From Kluyveromyces lactis (taxonomy: Eukaryota; Ascomycota; Saccharomycetes; Saccharomycetales; Saccharomycetaceae), in assembly GCF_000002515.2 (NCBI RefSeq), contig NC_006039.1, positions 558,001 through 622,000 on the forward strand: a stretch of 64,000 bases of DNA. The letters run 5' to 3'. The translations under genes were made by a program, and so were the position numbers. Below the pieces are notes generated by a model that made no database searches, had not been told where the DNA came from, and worked only from the letters and a program-made list of their open reading frames with translations. Below are positions 9,817 to 20,755 of this stretch, in pieces. How positions within the stretch are numbered: position 1 is the first letter of the stretch; each line of letters starts with the position of its first letter.

Positions 9817-11568
9817 ATGTTCACTGTATTGGGTCGAGTAATGAACCGACATTGTGCCTTGCGGGCACATAGTAGGATTAGAATGCCAACTCCGATGAAA
9901 GTGTCATCGTTGCTTCCTCTGCCCCATAATCTTTTGAGAACATATGCAACTGAGAAGCATGATATGGATGAATTAAATAAAAGCACGGATTATATGCATA
10001 TACAGAATATTTTGTTGCAGAAGGAGAAAGAGCTTAGTACGAAGCACACCCTATTAAAGGAAGCCACAGGGTTTTATGACAGGTTCAAAATAAATACGAA
10101 ATGGTTCTTGATCCGGGGTAATAGGCCCTTTAGTTTTGATGAGTTATCGACGTTATTCTCCTGGCTTATAATATCGCAGATTATCTGGGTTATCCTAGGG
10201 ACTACGACATTTGTTTCCTTAGTATTGTTTACATTCAATACTGTTTTCGCAAAAGAGATGGTAGGGAAGTTTGTAGGAAACACCTTGAACAAATATATTG
10301 ATAGTTGTGATGTTGAATTTCAAGATGCTTTGGTACCCGAATGGAAGAAAGGTTGTATCAGATTCCGTAGCGTCAAAGTTAGGACAGTAACCGATGGAAA
10401 GTCTGATGTGCCCTCTGACCAATTACAATTCGATTTGAAGTTTAATCAGGTAGACATAACGCTTTCAGTGCGCAAATGGATGACTGGCCATGGGCTAATA
10501 GATAATTTAACTGTGCTGGGTATGCATGGGAAAGTGGTCCTGAATGATGTCAATGAAAACAAGTTAGTTGGTTGGTTCAGTAACCCAGAATACCATTTAG
10601 GTGCAGTGAAAGTTTGTGATAGTTGCTTTACATTGAGAGATGGCAATCAAGACTACCGTATTTCAATCTACAATATGGATATGAATCGACTTAGATTTGA
10701 ATGGTGCGTCTCGGACTTTTTTAACGCTAATGTGGTGACTGGGGCGATTAATCATTCTTTATTCACAATTCATAAAAGACAACACAAGCTAGCATATCTA
10801 CAAGATCTTGAAAAAGATCTTTCTCCTTGGAAGAGAATTACGAGACTAAGATTGGATAGAATCTCCGTCAAGGATTTAGGGTTGGATAAATCCAGCTCAT
10901 TCAACTGGATTGAAGAGGGATCTGTTGAAATAATTGCCGATTTGATGTTACCTAATGTTGAAGATGAATCTCAAGATTCTGACGAAGAGAAAAACAATAA
11001 ATACATGGTAATGGATTTGAAATTCAACTTTAGAGATTTAAAAGCTAAATTCCCAGAGTCAGCTCCTACATTATCTAATGGAGAGACTGTAATATCTTTT
11101 GACGAGTTAAAGCCTATTATTAACTACATCAATAATAGACGCGTGATCTTTAATTCGGTTGCTACAACGGAAACTATTGATCCAGACTGGAATCGCATAA
11201 CACCCGTCTCAATAAAAAGACAGAAATCATATCCAGATACTACTGTTATTCCAACTTCTGTAACATGGCCTGACGGGGAGGATGAGGTACAAATTAACAA
11301 AGAAATCATAAAGTATCATGACCAGCCAACAACTAATACGAACAATTTAATATTGAAGTGCAGAATTGTGAAGAACATCGATGAACTTCAAAATGTCGCC
11401 CTCTTTAGGGAAAGCGGCGTTTATGACGTATTGGCTATGGAACTCTATGTTGATTTGATGAAGATAGTGGAAGAATGGGAATTCAAGAAAAAAAACAGTT
11501 GGATGAGATTATGGGGCACAACTCTAGCTTCCCAGTTGTTAATATTTGGACTCGGTGCCATGGTTTAA
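9817..11568 (+). CDS. MDM32: Mitochondrial inner-membrane protein of the Mdm31/Mdm32 family
   Basis: Inner-membrane protein needed for normal mitochondrial shape and nucleoid organisation, thought to act with Mdm31 in linking the two mitochondrial membranes. The 583-residue product starts with a basic presequence (MFTVLGRVMNRHCALRAHSRIR). Its first membrane segment lies at about 112-138 (IISQIIWVILGTTTFV), followed by a long intermembrane-space domain with beta-rich stretches and a second hydrophobic segment at the very C-terminus (LASQLLIFGLGAMV). The length is nearer to S. cerevisiae Mdm31 (579) than Mdm32 (622). I name it MDM32 because its neighbours PNO1 and SPP2 flank MDM32 (YOR147W) in S. 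cerevisiae. Confidence 0.85.
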   Translation: MFTVLGRVMNRHCALRAHSRIRMPTPMKVSSLLPLPHNLLRTYATEKHDMDELNKSTDYMHIQNILLQKEKELSTKHTLLKEATGFYDRFKINTKWFLIRGNRPFSFDELSTLFSWLIISQIIWVILGTTTFVSLVLFTFNTVFAKEMVGKFVGNTLNKYIDSCDVEFQDALVPEWKKGCIRFRSVKVRTVTDGKSDVPSDQLQFDLKFNQVDITLSVRKWMTGHGLIDNLTVLGMHGKVVLNDVNENKLVGWFSNPEYHLGAVKVCDSCFTLRDGNQDYRISIYNMDMNRLRFEWCVSDFFNANVVTGAINHSLFTIHKRQHKLAYLQDLEKDLSPWKRITRLRLDRISVKDLGLDKSSSFNWIEEGSVEIIADLMLPNVEDESQDSDEEKNNKYMVMDLKFNFRDLKAKFPESAPTLSNGETVISFDELKPIINYINNRRVIFNSVATTETIDPDWNRITPVSIKRQKSYPDTTVIPTSVTWPDGEDEVQINKEIIKYHDQPTTNTNNLILKCRIVKNIDELQNVALFRESGVYDVLAMELYVDLMKIVEEWEFKKKNSWMRLWGTTLASQLLIFGLGAMV

Positions 11569-11763
11569 TATAGTGCATAATTTTGCATCTTGAAGAATAC
11601 GACGTTACGATAATACTTGTTTATATTTTATGATTTACAGCCCTTGTTTATATTGTTCATACTAGCTTGCGTATACACTATACATTTTGTAAGTCCCCAT
11701 ACCAGCTACCACATTGCACATATCGCTCCTATAATTACGCAATATCTATGTTATCTACCTGCC

Positions 11764-11793
11764 ATTATTATTATTATTATTGTTATTATTATT
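11764..11793 (+). repeat. (ATT)n microsatellite
   Basis: A run of ATT units with one interruption, in the short convergent space between MDM32 and SPP2. It lies within the last codons of SPP2 and its 3' flank. No function is implied. Confidence 0.7.
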
Positions 11794-12358
11794 CATTTGC
11801 CGTTTTCTTGCGACGTATTAGTGGCATGAACGCAGTTCTAAGAGAGTTAGAGGCAGTTGTTAATTTGGCACCTATTCCCACTAACTCTGGATGTGGTTTC
11901 TCATGAAGTAAAGTAGATTTTTCCGAACTACTGTCATTCTCCGCAGATGGATCCCACCCCATCCCTCGAAGTAAAGCTGTACCAAAACCCTCTACCGGAA
12001 CCTCTTCATATTCTTCTTCGTTAGTCTTTTCTGGGATATTATTACGCAGAGCGGATGGTCCCTTGAAATCAAACTTACTCTCTGATTCCTCAGGAAAAAC
12101 GACTGCTTGCTCATCTTCACTTTTTAGTGATCCACTCTCAGGACGTGCGTTCAAACTGCTACGTAGAGGTTCCGTAGGAGTAATACATAGTGGCTTCTTT
12201 ATGGTTTCTTTACGCTCTTCGACAGATGTGATCTTAAATTCAGTAGCTTTTTCGTCATTATCAGCAATACCAAATACAGTAGGCTTTTTCTTCTTCTTTG
12301 TGCCTGACTTCTTCTTGACTTTGTTCTTAGATTTCAAACTGATAGATATCCCATTCAT
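11789..12358 (-). CDS. SPP2: G-patch splicing factor, activator of Prp2
   Basis: Spp2 binds the DEAH helicase Prp2 and is required for the catalytic activation of the spliceosome before the first splicing step. The 189-residue protein has a Lys-rich N-terminus (KNKVKKKSGTKKKKKPT). Its diagnostic G-patch core begins near residue 112 (EYEEVPVEGFGTALLRGMGW), followed by LVGIGAKL. Length and core match S. cerevisiae Spp2 (185 residues). The frame extends one codon upstream to GTG; the ATG at 12356-12358 is the start. It is convergent with MDM32, in the same order as YOR147W/YOR148C. Confidence 0.92.
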   Translation of the reverse strand: MNGISISLKSKNKVKKKSGTKKKKKPTVFGIADNDEKATEFKITSVEERKETIKKPLCITPTEPLRSSLNARPESGSLKSEDEQAVVFPEESESKFDFKGPSALRNNIPEKTNEEEYEEVPVEGFGTALLRGMGWDPSAENDSSSEKSTLLHEKPHPELVGIGAKLTTASNSLRTAFMPLIRRKKTANE

Positions 12359-12404
12359 CACTCAACGCGTTCATTTGTTTGCAACTTCTATTCCTACTTC
12401 TTTT

Positions 12405-12412
12405 CTCATCGC
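12405..12412 (-). promoter_or_regulatory. PAC-type element
   Basis: CTCATCGC, the complement of the PAC core GCGATGAG, 47 bases upstream of the SPP2 ATG and 163 upstream of SHE9. PAC usually marks ribosome-biogenesis genes, and neither neighbour is one, so this may be a chance match. Confidence 0.3.
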
Positions 12413-12574
12413 TTGTATTTACTTTTGTCTAGGTATGGTATTTGAGTTATCAAAATTCAATCATGCCCACTATAAGTTAAAGAATATAAACACCCATAGT
12501 AAATTAGAGATCATTTTGATATTGAGCGATATAACAGATAGCTGACTACAACGTCGGGTACACCAGTTTATAAT

Positions 12575-13810
12575 ATGCTGGTCAGAAGAATAATCGTGCG
12601 ACTTCCGAGTAGCCCTCGTGTTTGGACACAGTATAATCCTCGAATCTTTTATTCAACCGGACCGAATACAAATTCCACATTAGTTGATACTTGGAAACAG
12701 AAGCTTGGTGCATACTGGGAGAAATCACAAAATAAGGCAAACGAGACAGCTAATAAACTTCGGGAATACTCAGTGAATTTCAAAACACAATGGGACAAAG
12801 CTCAAAAATCTTTAAAGGATGCGAACGAGAGATTGTCTCAGATGGAAAATGACAGTAACGATTCAAAATTGAACTATAACGCTGAAGGTAAGATCAAGGA
12901 CCTACCTAGCGAAAGAGAACGACATCGTAAAAAATGGGCTCGCAAAATGGAACTGTATTTAGATTCATTGCAAGAGACCATATTCACAGCCACCAGAGCT
13001 TTGAATGACGTAACAGGATATTCCAGTATTCAGAAGTTAAGAAATACAATTTCCTCATTGGAAGAAGAGCTGAAGGACACTAAAAAACTTGTCAATGAAG
13101 CAAAGGAAAAGTACGAGACAGCTATAAAAGCAAGATCGGGATCGCAAAAGGAAGTTAATGAATTGTTGCAAAGAAAAAATTCGTGGTCTCCTACTGACCT
13201 TGATAGATTTACCCAACTATACAGAGATGACGCATTGAACTCTCAAACGGAAGAACAATCTAAGGTAAAACTCGCAGAACTTGAGGCTAAGGAGGAGGAA
13301 CTTTCAACGAATTTGTACCGAGCCATTCTTACAAGGTATCACGAAGAACAAATCTGGTCAGATAAGATCAGAAGAACTTCGACATGGGGTACATTTATTT
13401 TGATGGGAGTAAATATACTCTTCTTCGTAATATTTCAATTACTGCTAGAACCTTGGAAGAGAAGGAGGTTAGTCGGTTCTTTCGAAGATAAGGTAAAAAT
13501 GGCGCTTGATGATCATCAAAAGGAACAAAACTTGGCAATTTCAGAAATGTCAAATACCATAGACAATTTGATGGATAAAAAACTTCAAGAAACTCAAACA
13601 AAACCCCATCAGGAGGAAGTTCCCAAAATCCTCACATTTTCAAATATAGTTGCTGACTTTAAGATATGGTGTTCTTTACAGTGGACAATATACTATAATA
13701 AGTTGGTAACTCTTTTACCGGAGACAACCGTCACTTTCACCAAGAGTTGTTTCTACTCGTACTCCACACTACTTTTATCATTAGGTATACTATTAGGACA
13801 CTGCATTTGA
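12575..13810 (+). CDS. SHE9: She9/Mdm33 mitochondrial inner-membrane coiled-coil protein
   Basis: Inner-membrane protein involved in mitochondrial morphology and proposed to promote inner-membrane fission. The 411-residue product starts with a presequence rich in Arg (MLVRRIIVRLPSSPRVW). Long coiled coils cover about residues 30-250 (repeated KLRE, SLEEELKDTKK, LAELEAKEEEL). A membrane segment lies at about 268-290 (GTFILMGVNILFFVIFQLLL), immediately followed by the basic EPWKRRRLV. A second hydrophobic segment ends the protein. It is shorter than S. cerevisiae She9 (about 456 residues), mainly in the variable regions. RPT3 follows in the same orientation, exactly as YDR393W/YDR394W. Confidence 0.92.
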   Translation: MLVRRIIVRLPSSPRVWTQYNPRIFYSTGPNTNSTLVDTWKQKLGAYWEKSQNKANETANKLREYSVNFKTQWDKAQKSLKDANERLSQMENDSNDSKLNYNAEGKIKDLPSERERHRKKWARKMELYLDSLQETIFTATRALNDVTGYSSIQKLRNTISSLEEELKDTKKLVNEAKEKYETAIKARSGSQKEVNELLQRKNSWSPTDLDRFTQLYRDDALNSQTEEQSKVKLAELEAKEEELSTNLYRAILTRYHEEQIWSDKIRRTSTWGTFILMGVNILFFVIFQLLLEPWKRRRLVGSFEDKVKMALDDHQKEQNLAISEMSNTIDNLMDKKLQETQTKPHQEEVPKILTFSNIVADFKIWCSLQWTIYYNKLVTLLPETTVTFTKSCFYSYSTLLLSLGILLGHCI

Positions 13811-13907
13811 GTATACACAGGTGCATTGATATACGTAGTGGGTAGCCTATCATGTTAACATTCTAAACAGTGTAGGCCCTTCGAAAAAGTTGTCTAAGAA
13901 CCGAGAT

Positions 13908-13933
13908 CACGTGACTGCAAAATGGGTGGCAAA
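13908..13933 (+). promoter_or_regulatory. RPT3 promoter: CACGTG box and PACE (Rpn4) site
   Basis: GGTGGCAAA at 13925-13933 is a perfect proteasome-associated control element, the binding site of Rpn4, about 290 bases before the RPT3 ATG. CACGTG (13908-13913) lies just upstream of it. Most S. cerevisiae proteasome genes carry PACE, so this fits RPT3 well. Confidence 0.8.
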
Positions 13934-14218
13934 ATACCCAAAATGAGATTTAACTTTTTAATGAAATAATGCAATTATTAAACTGAACGATTTGACATAA
14001 CCACTTTAGTGTGGAAGGGGATACGTTTATAAATATATGTAGGTACAAACACATATATCCGTGTAAGTAGTAAGACTGACCCCTTAGTTTATTGGAATTG
14101 CAGTATATTATTGGAACTTTTCTGTGTTTTCGGATACTTTCGTCTTTATTTGATCATAGTCTAAAGGGAGTTAGAATATTTACACACTACGGGAAAGACG
14201 AATTAAGATCAAAACATT

Positions 14219-15505
14219 ATGGAAGAACTAGGTATTAGTACTCCTCAACCTGTTCTTAGTGTAGAATTTGGTGCAAAGAATAATGGTCTATCATATGGTT
14301 CCCTACTTGCTCAGCTAAATAATGATTCATTTGCCGTGGCGAATGGTAATTCAGATGTCTACTTGAAACTAAAGAAGCTGGAGAAAGAATATGAATTATT
14401 GACATTACAAGAAGATTATATCAAAGATGAACAGCGCCATTTGAAGAGGGAATTACTCAGAGCCCAAGAGGAAGTGAAAAGAATCCAATCTGTGCCACTT
14501 GTCATTGGTCAATTTTTGGAACCGATTGACGAAAACACCGGTATCGTCTCCTCGACCACAGGTATGAGTTATGTCGTAAGGATTCTATCGACTCTAGATA
14601 GGGAACTGTTAAAACCATCAACTTCAGTTGCATTACATCGTCACTCTAATGCCCTTGTGGATATTTTACCACCTGATTCAGATTCTAGCATATCAATCAT
14701 GGCCGCAAATGAAAAGCCAGATGTCACCTATGCCGATGTTGGTGGGTTAGACATGCAGAAGCAAGAAATAAGAGAAGCTGTTGAACTACCCTTGGTACAG
14801 GCGGATTTGTATCAACAGATTGGTATTGACCCACCAAGAGGGGTTTTACTTTATGGTCCTCCTGGTACTGGCAAAACTATGTTAGTTAAGGCCGTGGCAA
14901 ACGCGACAGAAGCCGCATTCATCAGAGTGAACGGGTCAGAGTTTGTGCATAAATACTTAGGTGAAGGGCCAAGAATGGTTAGAGATGTTTTCAGATTGGC
15001 AAGAGAAAACTCACCATCAATTATTTTCATCGATGAAGTGGATTCCATCGCTACAAAACGTTTCGATGCTCAGACAGGGTCTGATCGTGAAGTCCAACGT
15101 ATATTGATTGAGTTACTTACTCAAATGGATGGTTTTGATCAGTCAACAAATGTTAAAGTTATAATGGCAACCAATCGTGCTGATACTCTAGATCCAGCTT
15201 TGTTAAGACCTGGTAGATTAGACAGAAAGATCGAATTCCCTTCATTAAGGGACAGGCGTGAACGTCGTTTAATTTTTGGTACTATAGCTGCAAAGATGTC
15301 TTTAGCTCCTGAAGCAGATTTAGATTCTTTGATCATCAGAAATGATCCTTTATCTGGTGCTTTGATTGCCGCCATTATGCAAGAAGCTGGTCTAAGAGCT
15401 GTCAGAAAGAACAGATACGTCATCCTACAAAGCGATTTGGAGGAAGCGTATGCTTCACAAGTCAAGTCAGGTAGCGATGTTGATAAATTCGACTTCTATA
15501 AATAA
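14219..15505 (+). CDS. RPT3: 26S proteasome regulatory ATPase Rpt3
   Basis: One of six AAA ATPases of the proteasome base ring, which unfolds substrates and opens the 20S gate. The 428-residue length equals S. cerevisiae Rpt3. An N-terminal coiled coil is at about 47-92, an OB-type domain at about 93-155, Walker A GPPGTGKT at 213-220, Walker [10 protein letters not shown] near 267-275 and arginine-finger region [11 protein letters not shown] near 330-340. The C-terminus ends FDFYK, keeping the aromatic-Tyr-X tail used to dock into the 20S alpha ring. The PACE site upstream supports Rpn4 control. It follows SHE9 in the same direction and is convergent with SMP3. Confidence 0.98.
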   Translation: MEELGISTPQPVLSVEFGAKNNGLSYGSLLAQLNNDSFAVANGNSDVYLKLKKLEKEYELLTLQEDYIKDEQRHLKRELLRAQEEVKRIQSVPLVIGQFLEPIDENTGIVSSTTGMSYVVRILSTLDRELLKPSTSVALHRHSNALVDILPPDSDSSISIMAANEKPDVTYADVGGLDMQKQEIREAVELPLVQADLYQQIGIDPPRGVLLYGPPGTGKTMLVKAVANATEAAFIRVNGSEFVHKYLGEGPRMVRDVFRLARENSPSIIFIDEVDSIATKRFDAQTGSDREVQRILIELLTQMDGFDQSTNVKVIMATNRADTLDPALLRPGRLDRKIEFPSLRDRRERRLIFGTIAAKMSLAPEADLDSLIIRNDPLSGALIAAIMQEAGLRAVRKNRYVILQSDLEEAYASQVKSGSDVDKFDFYK

Positions 15506-15594
15506 TTTAATTTAATTGTGTTTGACTCAATACATATCGGTAAATGCAGTGTATATTGGAAAGTATTCCTAATAGAAAATAAGCCAGTAATATT

Positions 15595-17112
15595 TCAAAC
15601 TATTAGACTTACGTTGTATAGCCTTAATCCTGGCTTTATGGTAGTCCAGTCTGGCATATCAATGTGATCTAAATCGAGATGCTGCTGCGTCTCCCATTCT
15701 GTGATGAACTTCCATTGCGACTGAAGGGGGGTCAATTTATCGAGAACAGTATTTGGCATGATTAGCTGAATTGAGTCTGTGTTCTCCGAAAATTTTGTAA
15801 GAGTTTTATTTAGTAACTCAATGTCACTACCTTTTAAATCAACAACATGATTTGATACAACATGCCAAGGTATATTATCGACAAACTCTACATTTTCCTT
15901 AAAGTTCGTGGTAGAAACCGTCAGATCAGGATTGGAATACATCCACGTCGGAGGAGAATATGTCTTCCACCAAATATGAACAGGGAATTCTTCACCTGAG
16001 AAGTAGGATATGAGAGGTATTATTCCTGCTTGATGGAATACTCCCATTATCAATCCCATGACAATATTAAAGACGAGCCATGAAGTTATGATGGTTTCTG
16101 CTTGAAAGAAAGTATCGAAATTGTCAAGGTTCATCGATGCACAAAGTAATGGTAGAACCGGTATTATAAAGCGTAATTCCTGATGTCTGAAAAGAGAAAG
16201 CATTAATATGCCAGAAATACAAGATAATGCAGGCAGTTTAAGCACAGCTTTTTGTGAAATAAAGAGTAGGATAATGGGACCGCAAATAAGAGGTAAGTTG
16301 ATTAAAAGGTGAGTATATCGTGGGTGTAACCCATGTTGAGCAATATTATCCACCTTCATATTGTAAAGCAGATTATTTAAGGGAGCAATGACCCAGCTTT
16401 TACAGTCTGTACTGCTATACGCCTTCGTATCGAACAATATGATGAGCGCAGAGACTAGTGCCGTACTAATGGCAGTATATGCCACCCCAATCCAGTGAGA
16501 GAGAAAGCAATGGTAGAACACAGATAACAAAGGTAAGATCAAATACGCAGGGAAAGTGACTCTGTTGAATGTGCCGATGGAAATCAATGCACCTAGCAAG
16601 AAACATGATGAGAAGGTTGCATAGTGCCGACTTCGTACCTCGTAAATGCAATATTGACAAGTAAACAGGAATAGTAACAATATTATTGTTTCAAGGGAAT
16701 TGGAAAACGTATGGCTTTGAAAGACCCAAGTGACATATGAGGTTCTGATGAAGAATTTTGCTTTAGTTTTATGCGTTATGGAGACCTCGCAAAACTCGAG
16801 GAAGAATATGACCACTGCCGTATAGAGTAAATAGTTCTGCAGCCGATAAAGATACAATAGACCCAAGGGTTTCAAGTGGAATATATGTTGATTCAGCCAT
16901 AGCAGAGGTGTATAATAGAGCCTCAAAATAGTGATACTTCTGCAAGGATTTTCTGGAAGAAATTCCCATGTAGCAGTACCTTTAGCTCCAGTCCATGCTG
17001 TGAAAATGGGTTCTAATGTTTGGAAATGCTCATCGGGATGGATGTACGATGGTTCTAACGCAATGAGCAGCCCTATGATTAATCCCAGATACTCATATAA
17101 CTTTAATTTCAT
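15595..17112 (-). CDS. SMP3: GPI mannosyltransferase IV (fourth mannose)
   Basis: ER enzyme that adds the fourth, side-branching mannose to the GPI core, essential in yeast before ethanolamine-phosphate addition by Gpi13. It is a multi-pass membrane protein of GT family 22; the conserved lumenal motif HPDEHFQ is at residues 25-31 after the first membrane segment. The ATG at 17110-17112 aligns with the S. cerevisiae start (a few residues before the first hydrophobic segment) and gives 505 residues against 516. The same frame is open to an upstream ATG at 17187, adding 25 residues rich in Ser and Asn, so a longer form is possible. In S. cerevisiae it is YOR149C, next to SPP2; here four YDR genes' worth of the sister track interleave with it. 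Confidence 0.93.
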
Positions 17113-17604
17113 ATTATATGAGAAGGATACAGTGTTAGAAGTACCGCCTTTTTGCAGCTCAGGGAAAGATTCAATGTCAATTGACATTATAAGTACATTC
17201 TTCAATTAACCTACTTACATGGCCTTGGAAACTAACAGCTCAGGTTGGCATATTAAATGTCAACAAAACTACCAACACATTGCAATTTTGGTGTGGTGTT
17301 CTGATGCATGTGTGGTTCAAATTTTCGTTTTTTTTTCAATCTCGATGAGATAGAGACAGCTTCAATGTATTATCACCAACCACTATGATGATTCAACGGA
17401 CTGAAACAGCGTTTCTCTTTAACGATATTTACAATCTGGTGTTAACTCGCTTTTTGGCCTCAAATTCATTTTTGCAATCTCATCGAACCATACCAAAGGA
17501 TTCAAAAGTTTTCTGACAAAAGTTTTTTGACAAGTAAGCTTGTCAAGTATAATCAACGACGTTTCATTAAGAACAGTAGCATAACGGGCTAAACAAAAAG
17601 CACA
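17113..17604. promoter_or_regulatory. Divergent promoter region SMP3/SXM1
   Basis: About 490 bases. The first 75 could belong to an N-terminally extended SMP3. A T-tract (17328-17336) is followed by a TCGATGAG motif that resembles PAC. Nothing else is recognised. Confidence 0.35.
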
Positions 17605-20454
17605 ATGGTGAATGAACAATTAACCTTGCAATTGTTTAGTCAAACTATGACTAGCGATGCTAGATCAATCAAAGCAGCCGAACAGCAGTTATTTGAATTA
17701 CAGAAAGAACCAGGTTTCCTTTCCTTTCTTCTAAACACTACAAATAATGCCCAGTTGGAAATACCAATCAGAATGAGTTGCGCAATTTATATGAAGAATA
17801 TGATACAAAGAAGTTGGAACTCTCGCAAGACGGTTATTATTTCTCCAGAGGAGAAAGATGCTGTGAAGCCGGCTTTGATTAATGCATTAATAACTAACTA
17901 TGAGAATAATCATATTAGACCACATATTACTGAATCTATCGGCGCCATCTTAAAATGGAATGACGATTGGGTCTTCACCAACCAGGTTGTTGAGCTATTG
18001 CAATCTGGGAAACAAGAGTATATTTATCCAGGTCTATTGTTGATTTTTGAAGTATGTATCAATCACAGATGGGACATGTACGGCAATAGGCAATACATTG
18101 ACGCATTTATCGATAGCGTCTTTCCAGTAATGGAACAGATTGCTGGTCAGCTAGTTAACCAAGAAAGTCATAAGTCGAACGAAATGTTGTACTTGATATT
18201 GAAGTCATTCAAATATGGTTGTTTGAATAACTTCCCAAGTTATTTCACGAATATTGACAAACTAAATTCTTGGATTCAATTGCATCTTTTCCTTTGTTCC
18301 AAACCGATGCCGTCTGAGACTATGGCCTTGGATTTGGCTGATAGGTCCTTAGACAAAAGGGTAAAAGTTAATAAATGGGCTTTCGGTAATTTATACAAAT
18401 TTATTGCAAAGTATAGCAGGACCACAAAGGCTATCAATCAAGAAATGGTCGACTACGTTTTCCAAAATATTGTTCCAACCATTTTACAAGAATATTTCAA
18501 AGTCATTGAACTATGGGGTGCCAACAAAGGAACATTATGGCTCAGCGAATCCGCATTACATTATTTAATTCAATTTTTGGAAAAATGTGCGATTGAAAAT
18601 ACATTATGGTCAATGATTCAACCACATTTTGAGAGCATTATCAACCATGTTATTTTCCCATGTCTTTGCGCCTCTGATGCATCCGTAGAATTGTTCGAAG
18701 AAGATCCAGAAGAATATACAAGACGTTATTTCGACATAAACAAAGAAAGTTCCACAGCAGACGTGGCTGCCACAGACTTTATTTTTGTTATCGGTCACAA
18801 AAGAATGGAAGAGGTTAACAAACTATTGCCTTTGATCAACCAAGTATTCCTCCAATATCAACAGAATGACGTTATCCAAGCGGCCTACCAAGAGGAGGGT
18901 GCTTTGAGGATGTTATCTACTTTGTCTTCTTTCCTTACTTCGGAAACTGATAATGCTATCAATCTAGAGAGCATTTTCTCTCACTTCGTGCTACCTCTAC
19001 TAAGTGATAAAAAACATTCATTCTTGGTCGCTAGAGCATTGGAGACCATTTCAATCTATCAATCTCCATTTTCGGATATGGGAATTTTATCCCAAATTTT
19101 TGAATCTGTATATGGGAACTTCGTTCAGAACAGCTCTCTACCGATTCAAATTGTCAGTGCTGATGCTTTGAAAACATTGGTGATATCTAATCCTGATATT
19201 CATTCGCATATTAAATCCCAAGCTCCTCAAATCATGGAAAGACTTTTGAAATTATCTAAAGAGTTTGAAATTGACACTTTAACAGAAGTCATGGAAGCGT
19301 TTGTGGAAAGGTTTGCGGAAGAGCTTACTCCATTTGCTAATGATTTAGCTCAGAACTTAGTCGATCAGTTTATGCAACTGGGCCAATCTTTGATTCAAAA
19401 TAGTAACAGTAACTCAATTTCGGACCAAGACCAAGAATTCCAGGCCTCCGGTATGTTACAAACAATGACTACTATGGCTATGTCCATGAATAAAGTATGT
19501 TTGGTAAGCAAATTCCTTCCTGTCGTTAAATTTGTGATTGTCAACGCACAAATTATCTTCTTAACTGAGATTGTTGATTTGATGGATTCATTAGCCCTAA
19601 GCTCCAAGAGTTTGTTCAATGAATTCACCCCCGAAGTATGGGAAATGATTCATGACGTTCTTGACTCTTTCCAGACATATGCGTTGGATTACTTTGAATC
19701 TTACAAAATCTTCTTTGAAACAGTAATTAACTTCGGATTCGTTCAGGATCAAACATACTTGCCAGCTTTCTTGAGCATTTTGACAGAAGTTATGGGTTCC
19801 GGTGTCGATTACGATATTCAATGTGCTGTTGAACTATTAATATCATATGCTCTTTCTTTGAAAGAAATTCCTCTTTTTGCTTCTTTCTGTGATGCCGCAG
19901 TGGATGAAGAAATTGGTTTAGACGATGCGCTAATAGTTAAAATGTTCATGGCAGGATTATATTGCAAACCATTGGAGACTCTTCAAATATGCGAAAGCAA
20001 AGGATTACTTCTTGGTCTATTAAACAAATGGGTTTCCAGTAATCCAAGGACAGTATTTTCCATCAAATTACAAATGTTTGGTATCATGTCTATGTTCCAG
20101 TTGCCTGAATTACCAAGTTGCGTTACTGGCTTTATGAAACCATTAGCCAACAAACTAGTGAAACTAGTACAGGAACTTCCAGATGCTATGAGTAGGCGTA
20201 CAAAGATCGGAAATGGAGAATTTGATGCAGAAGATGATAATGATAATGAGGGCCTCGATTTCTATGATGAAATTGACGACGACTTCAATGATTCTCCGTT
20301 AGATGATATCGATCCATTCTCAAAATTGCATGAATTCTTCGTATCACTACAGCAGTATAATCCCGAAAGGTATCATATTGTGATGCAATCAATGGACAGC
20401 GACTCTCAAGATGCATTGAAAACAATACTTGAGTTTGTAACTTCAAGCTTATGA
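17605..20454 (+). CDS. SXM1: Importin-beta family karyopherin Sxm1
   Basis: Nuclear import receptor of the importin-7/8 type. S. cerevisiae Sxm1 carries cargo such as Lhp1 and ribosomal proteins. The 949-residue length is close to Sxm1 (944) and shorter than its relative Nmd5 (about 1,048). The importin-N domain that binds Ran-GTP covers about residues 20-100 (AAEQQLFELQKEPGFL, IRMSCAIYMKNMIQR). The rest is HEAT-repeat-like helical sequence. Near residues 870-900 lies an acidic stretch (EDDNDNEGLDFYDEIDDD), as in Nmd5/Sxm1. It lies between RPT3 and NCB2 as YDR395W does in S. cerevisiae. Confidence 0.95.
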   Translation: MVNEQLTLQLFSQTMTSDARSIKAAEQQLFELQKEPGFLSFLLNTTNNAQLEIPIRMSCAIYMKNMIQRSWNSRKTVIISPEEKDAVKPALINALITNYENNHIRPHITESIGAILKWNDDWVFTNQVVELLQSGKQEYIYPGLLLIFEVCINHRWDMYGNRQYIDAFIDSVFPVMEQIAGQLVNQESHKSNEMLYLILKSFKYGCLNNFPSYFTNIDKLNSWIQLHLFLCSKPMPSETMALDLADRSLDKRVKVNKWAFGNLYKFIAKYSRTTKAINQEMVDYVFQNIVPTILQEYFKVIELWGANKGTLWLSESALHYLIQFLEKCAIENTLWSMIQPHFESIINHVIFPCLCASDASVELFEEDPEEYTRRYFDINKESSTADVAATDFIFVIGHKRMEEVNKLLPLINQVFLQYQQNDVIQAAYQEEGALRMLSTLSSFLTSETDNAINLESIFSHFVLPLLSDKKHSFLVARALETISIYQSPFSDMGILSQIFESVYGNFVQNSSLPIQIVSADALKTLVISNPDIHSHIKSQAPQIMERLLKLSKEFEIDTLTEVMEAFVERFAEELTPFANDLAQNLVDQFMQLGQSLIQNSNSNSISDQDQEFQASGMLQTMTTMAMSMNKVCLVSKFLPVVKFVIVNAQIIFLTEIVDLMDSLALSSKSLFNEFTPEVWEMIHDVLDSFQTYALDYFESYKIFFETVINFGFVQDQTYLPAFLSILTEVMGSGVDYDIQCAVELLISYALSLKEIPLFASFCDAAVDEEIGLDDALIVKMFMAGLYCKPLETLQICESKGLLLGLLNKWVSSNPRTVFSIKLQMFGIMSMFQLPELPSCVTGFMKPLANKLVKLVQELPDAMSRRTKIGNGEFDAEDDNDNEGLDFYDEIDDDFNDSPLDDIDPFSKLHEFFVSLQQYNPERYHIVMQSMDSDSQDALKTILEFVTSSL

Positions 20455-20755
20455 ACGCGTGCCTTAACCAATAATGATAGAAAATGATCCGATAAAATCT
20501 ACAAACGGCAGAGTATAATCGTTCCAAATTCAGAATTGGACAGGTATACATATTCTATAAACGCACTTCAGTCAATCACATGAGGTATTTCATACATACT
20601 CCCGTCCTTGAAATGCAGAACGAATTTTCAAACTCTTTCATATAACAATAAATCGTACTATTACACAAGTATTTCTATAAACTTTTCTAGAGCAAGTCTG
20701 TCAAGTATAGAGGAGTGAGTTTTGAAGATAATGCAACACTTTGTTTGTTATGTTT

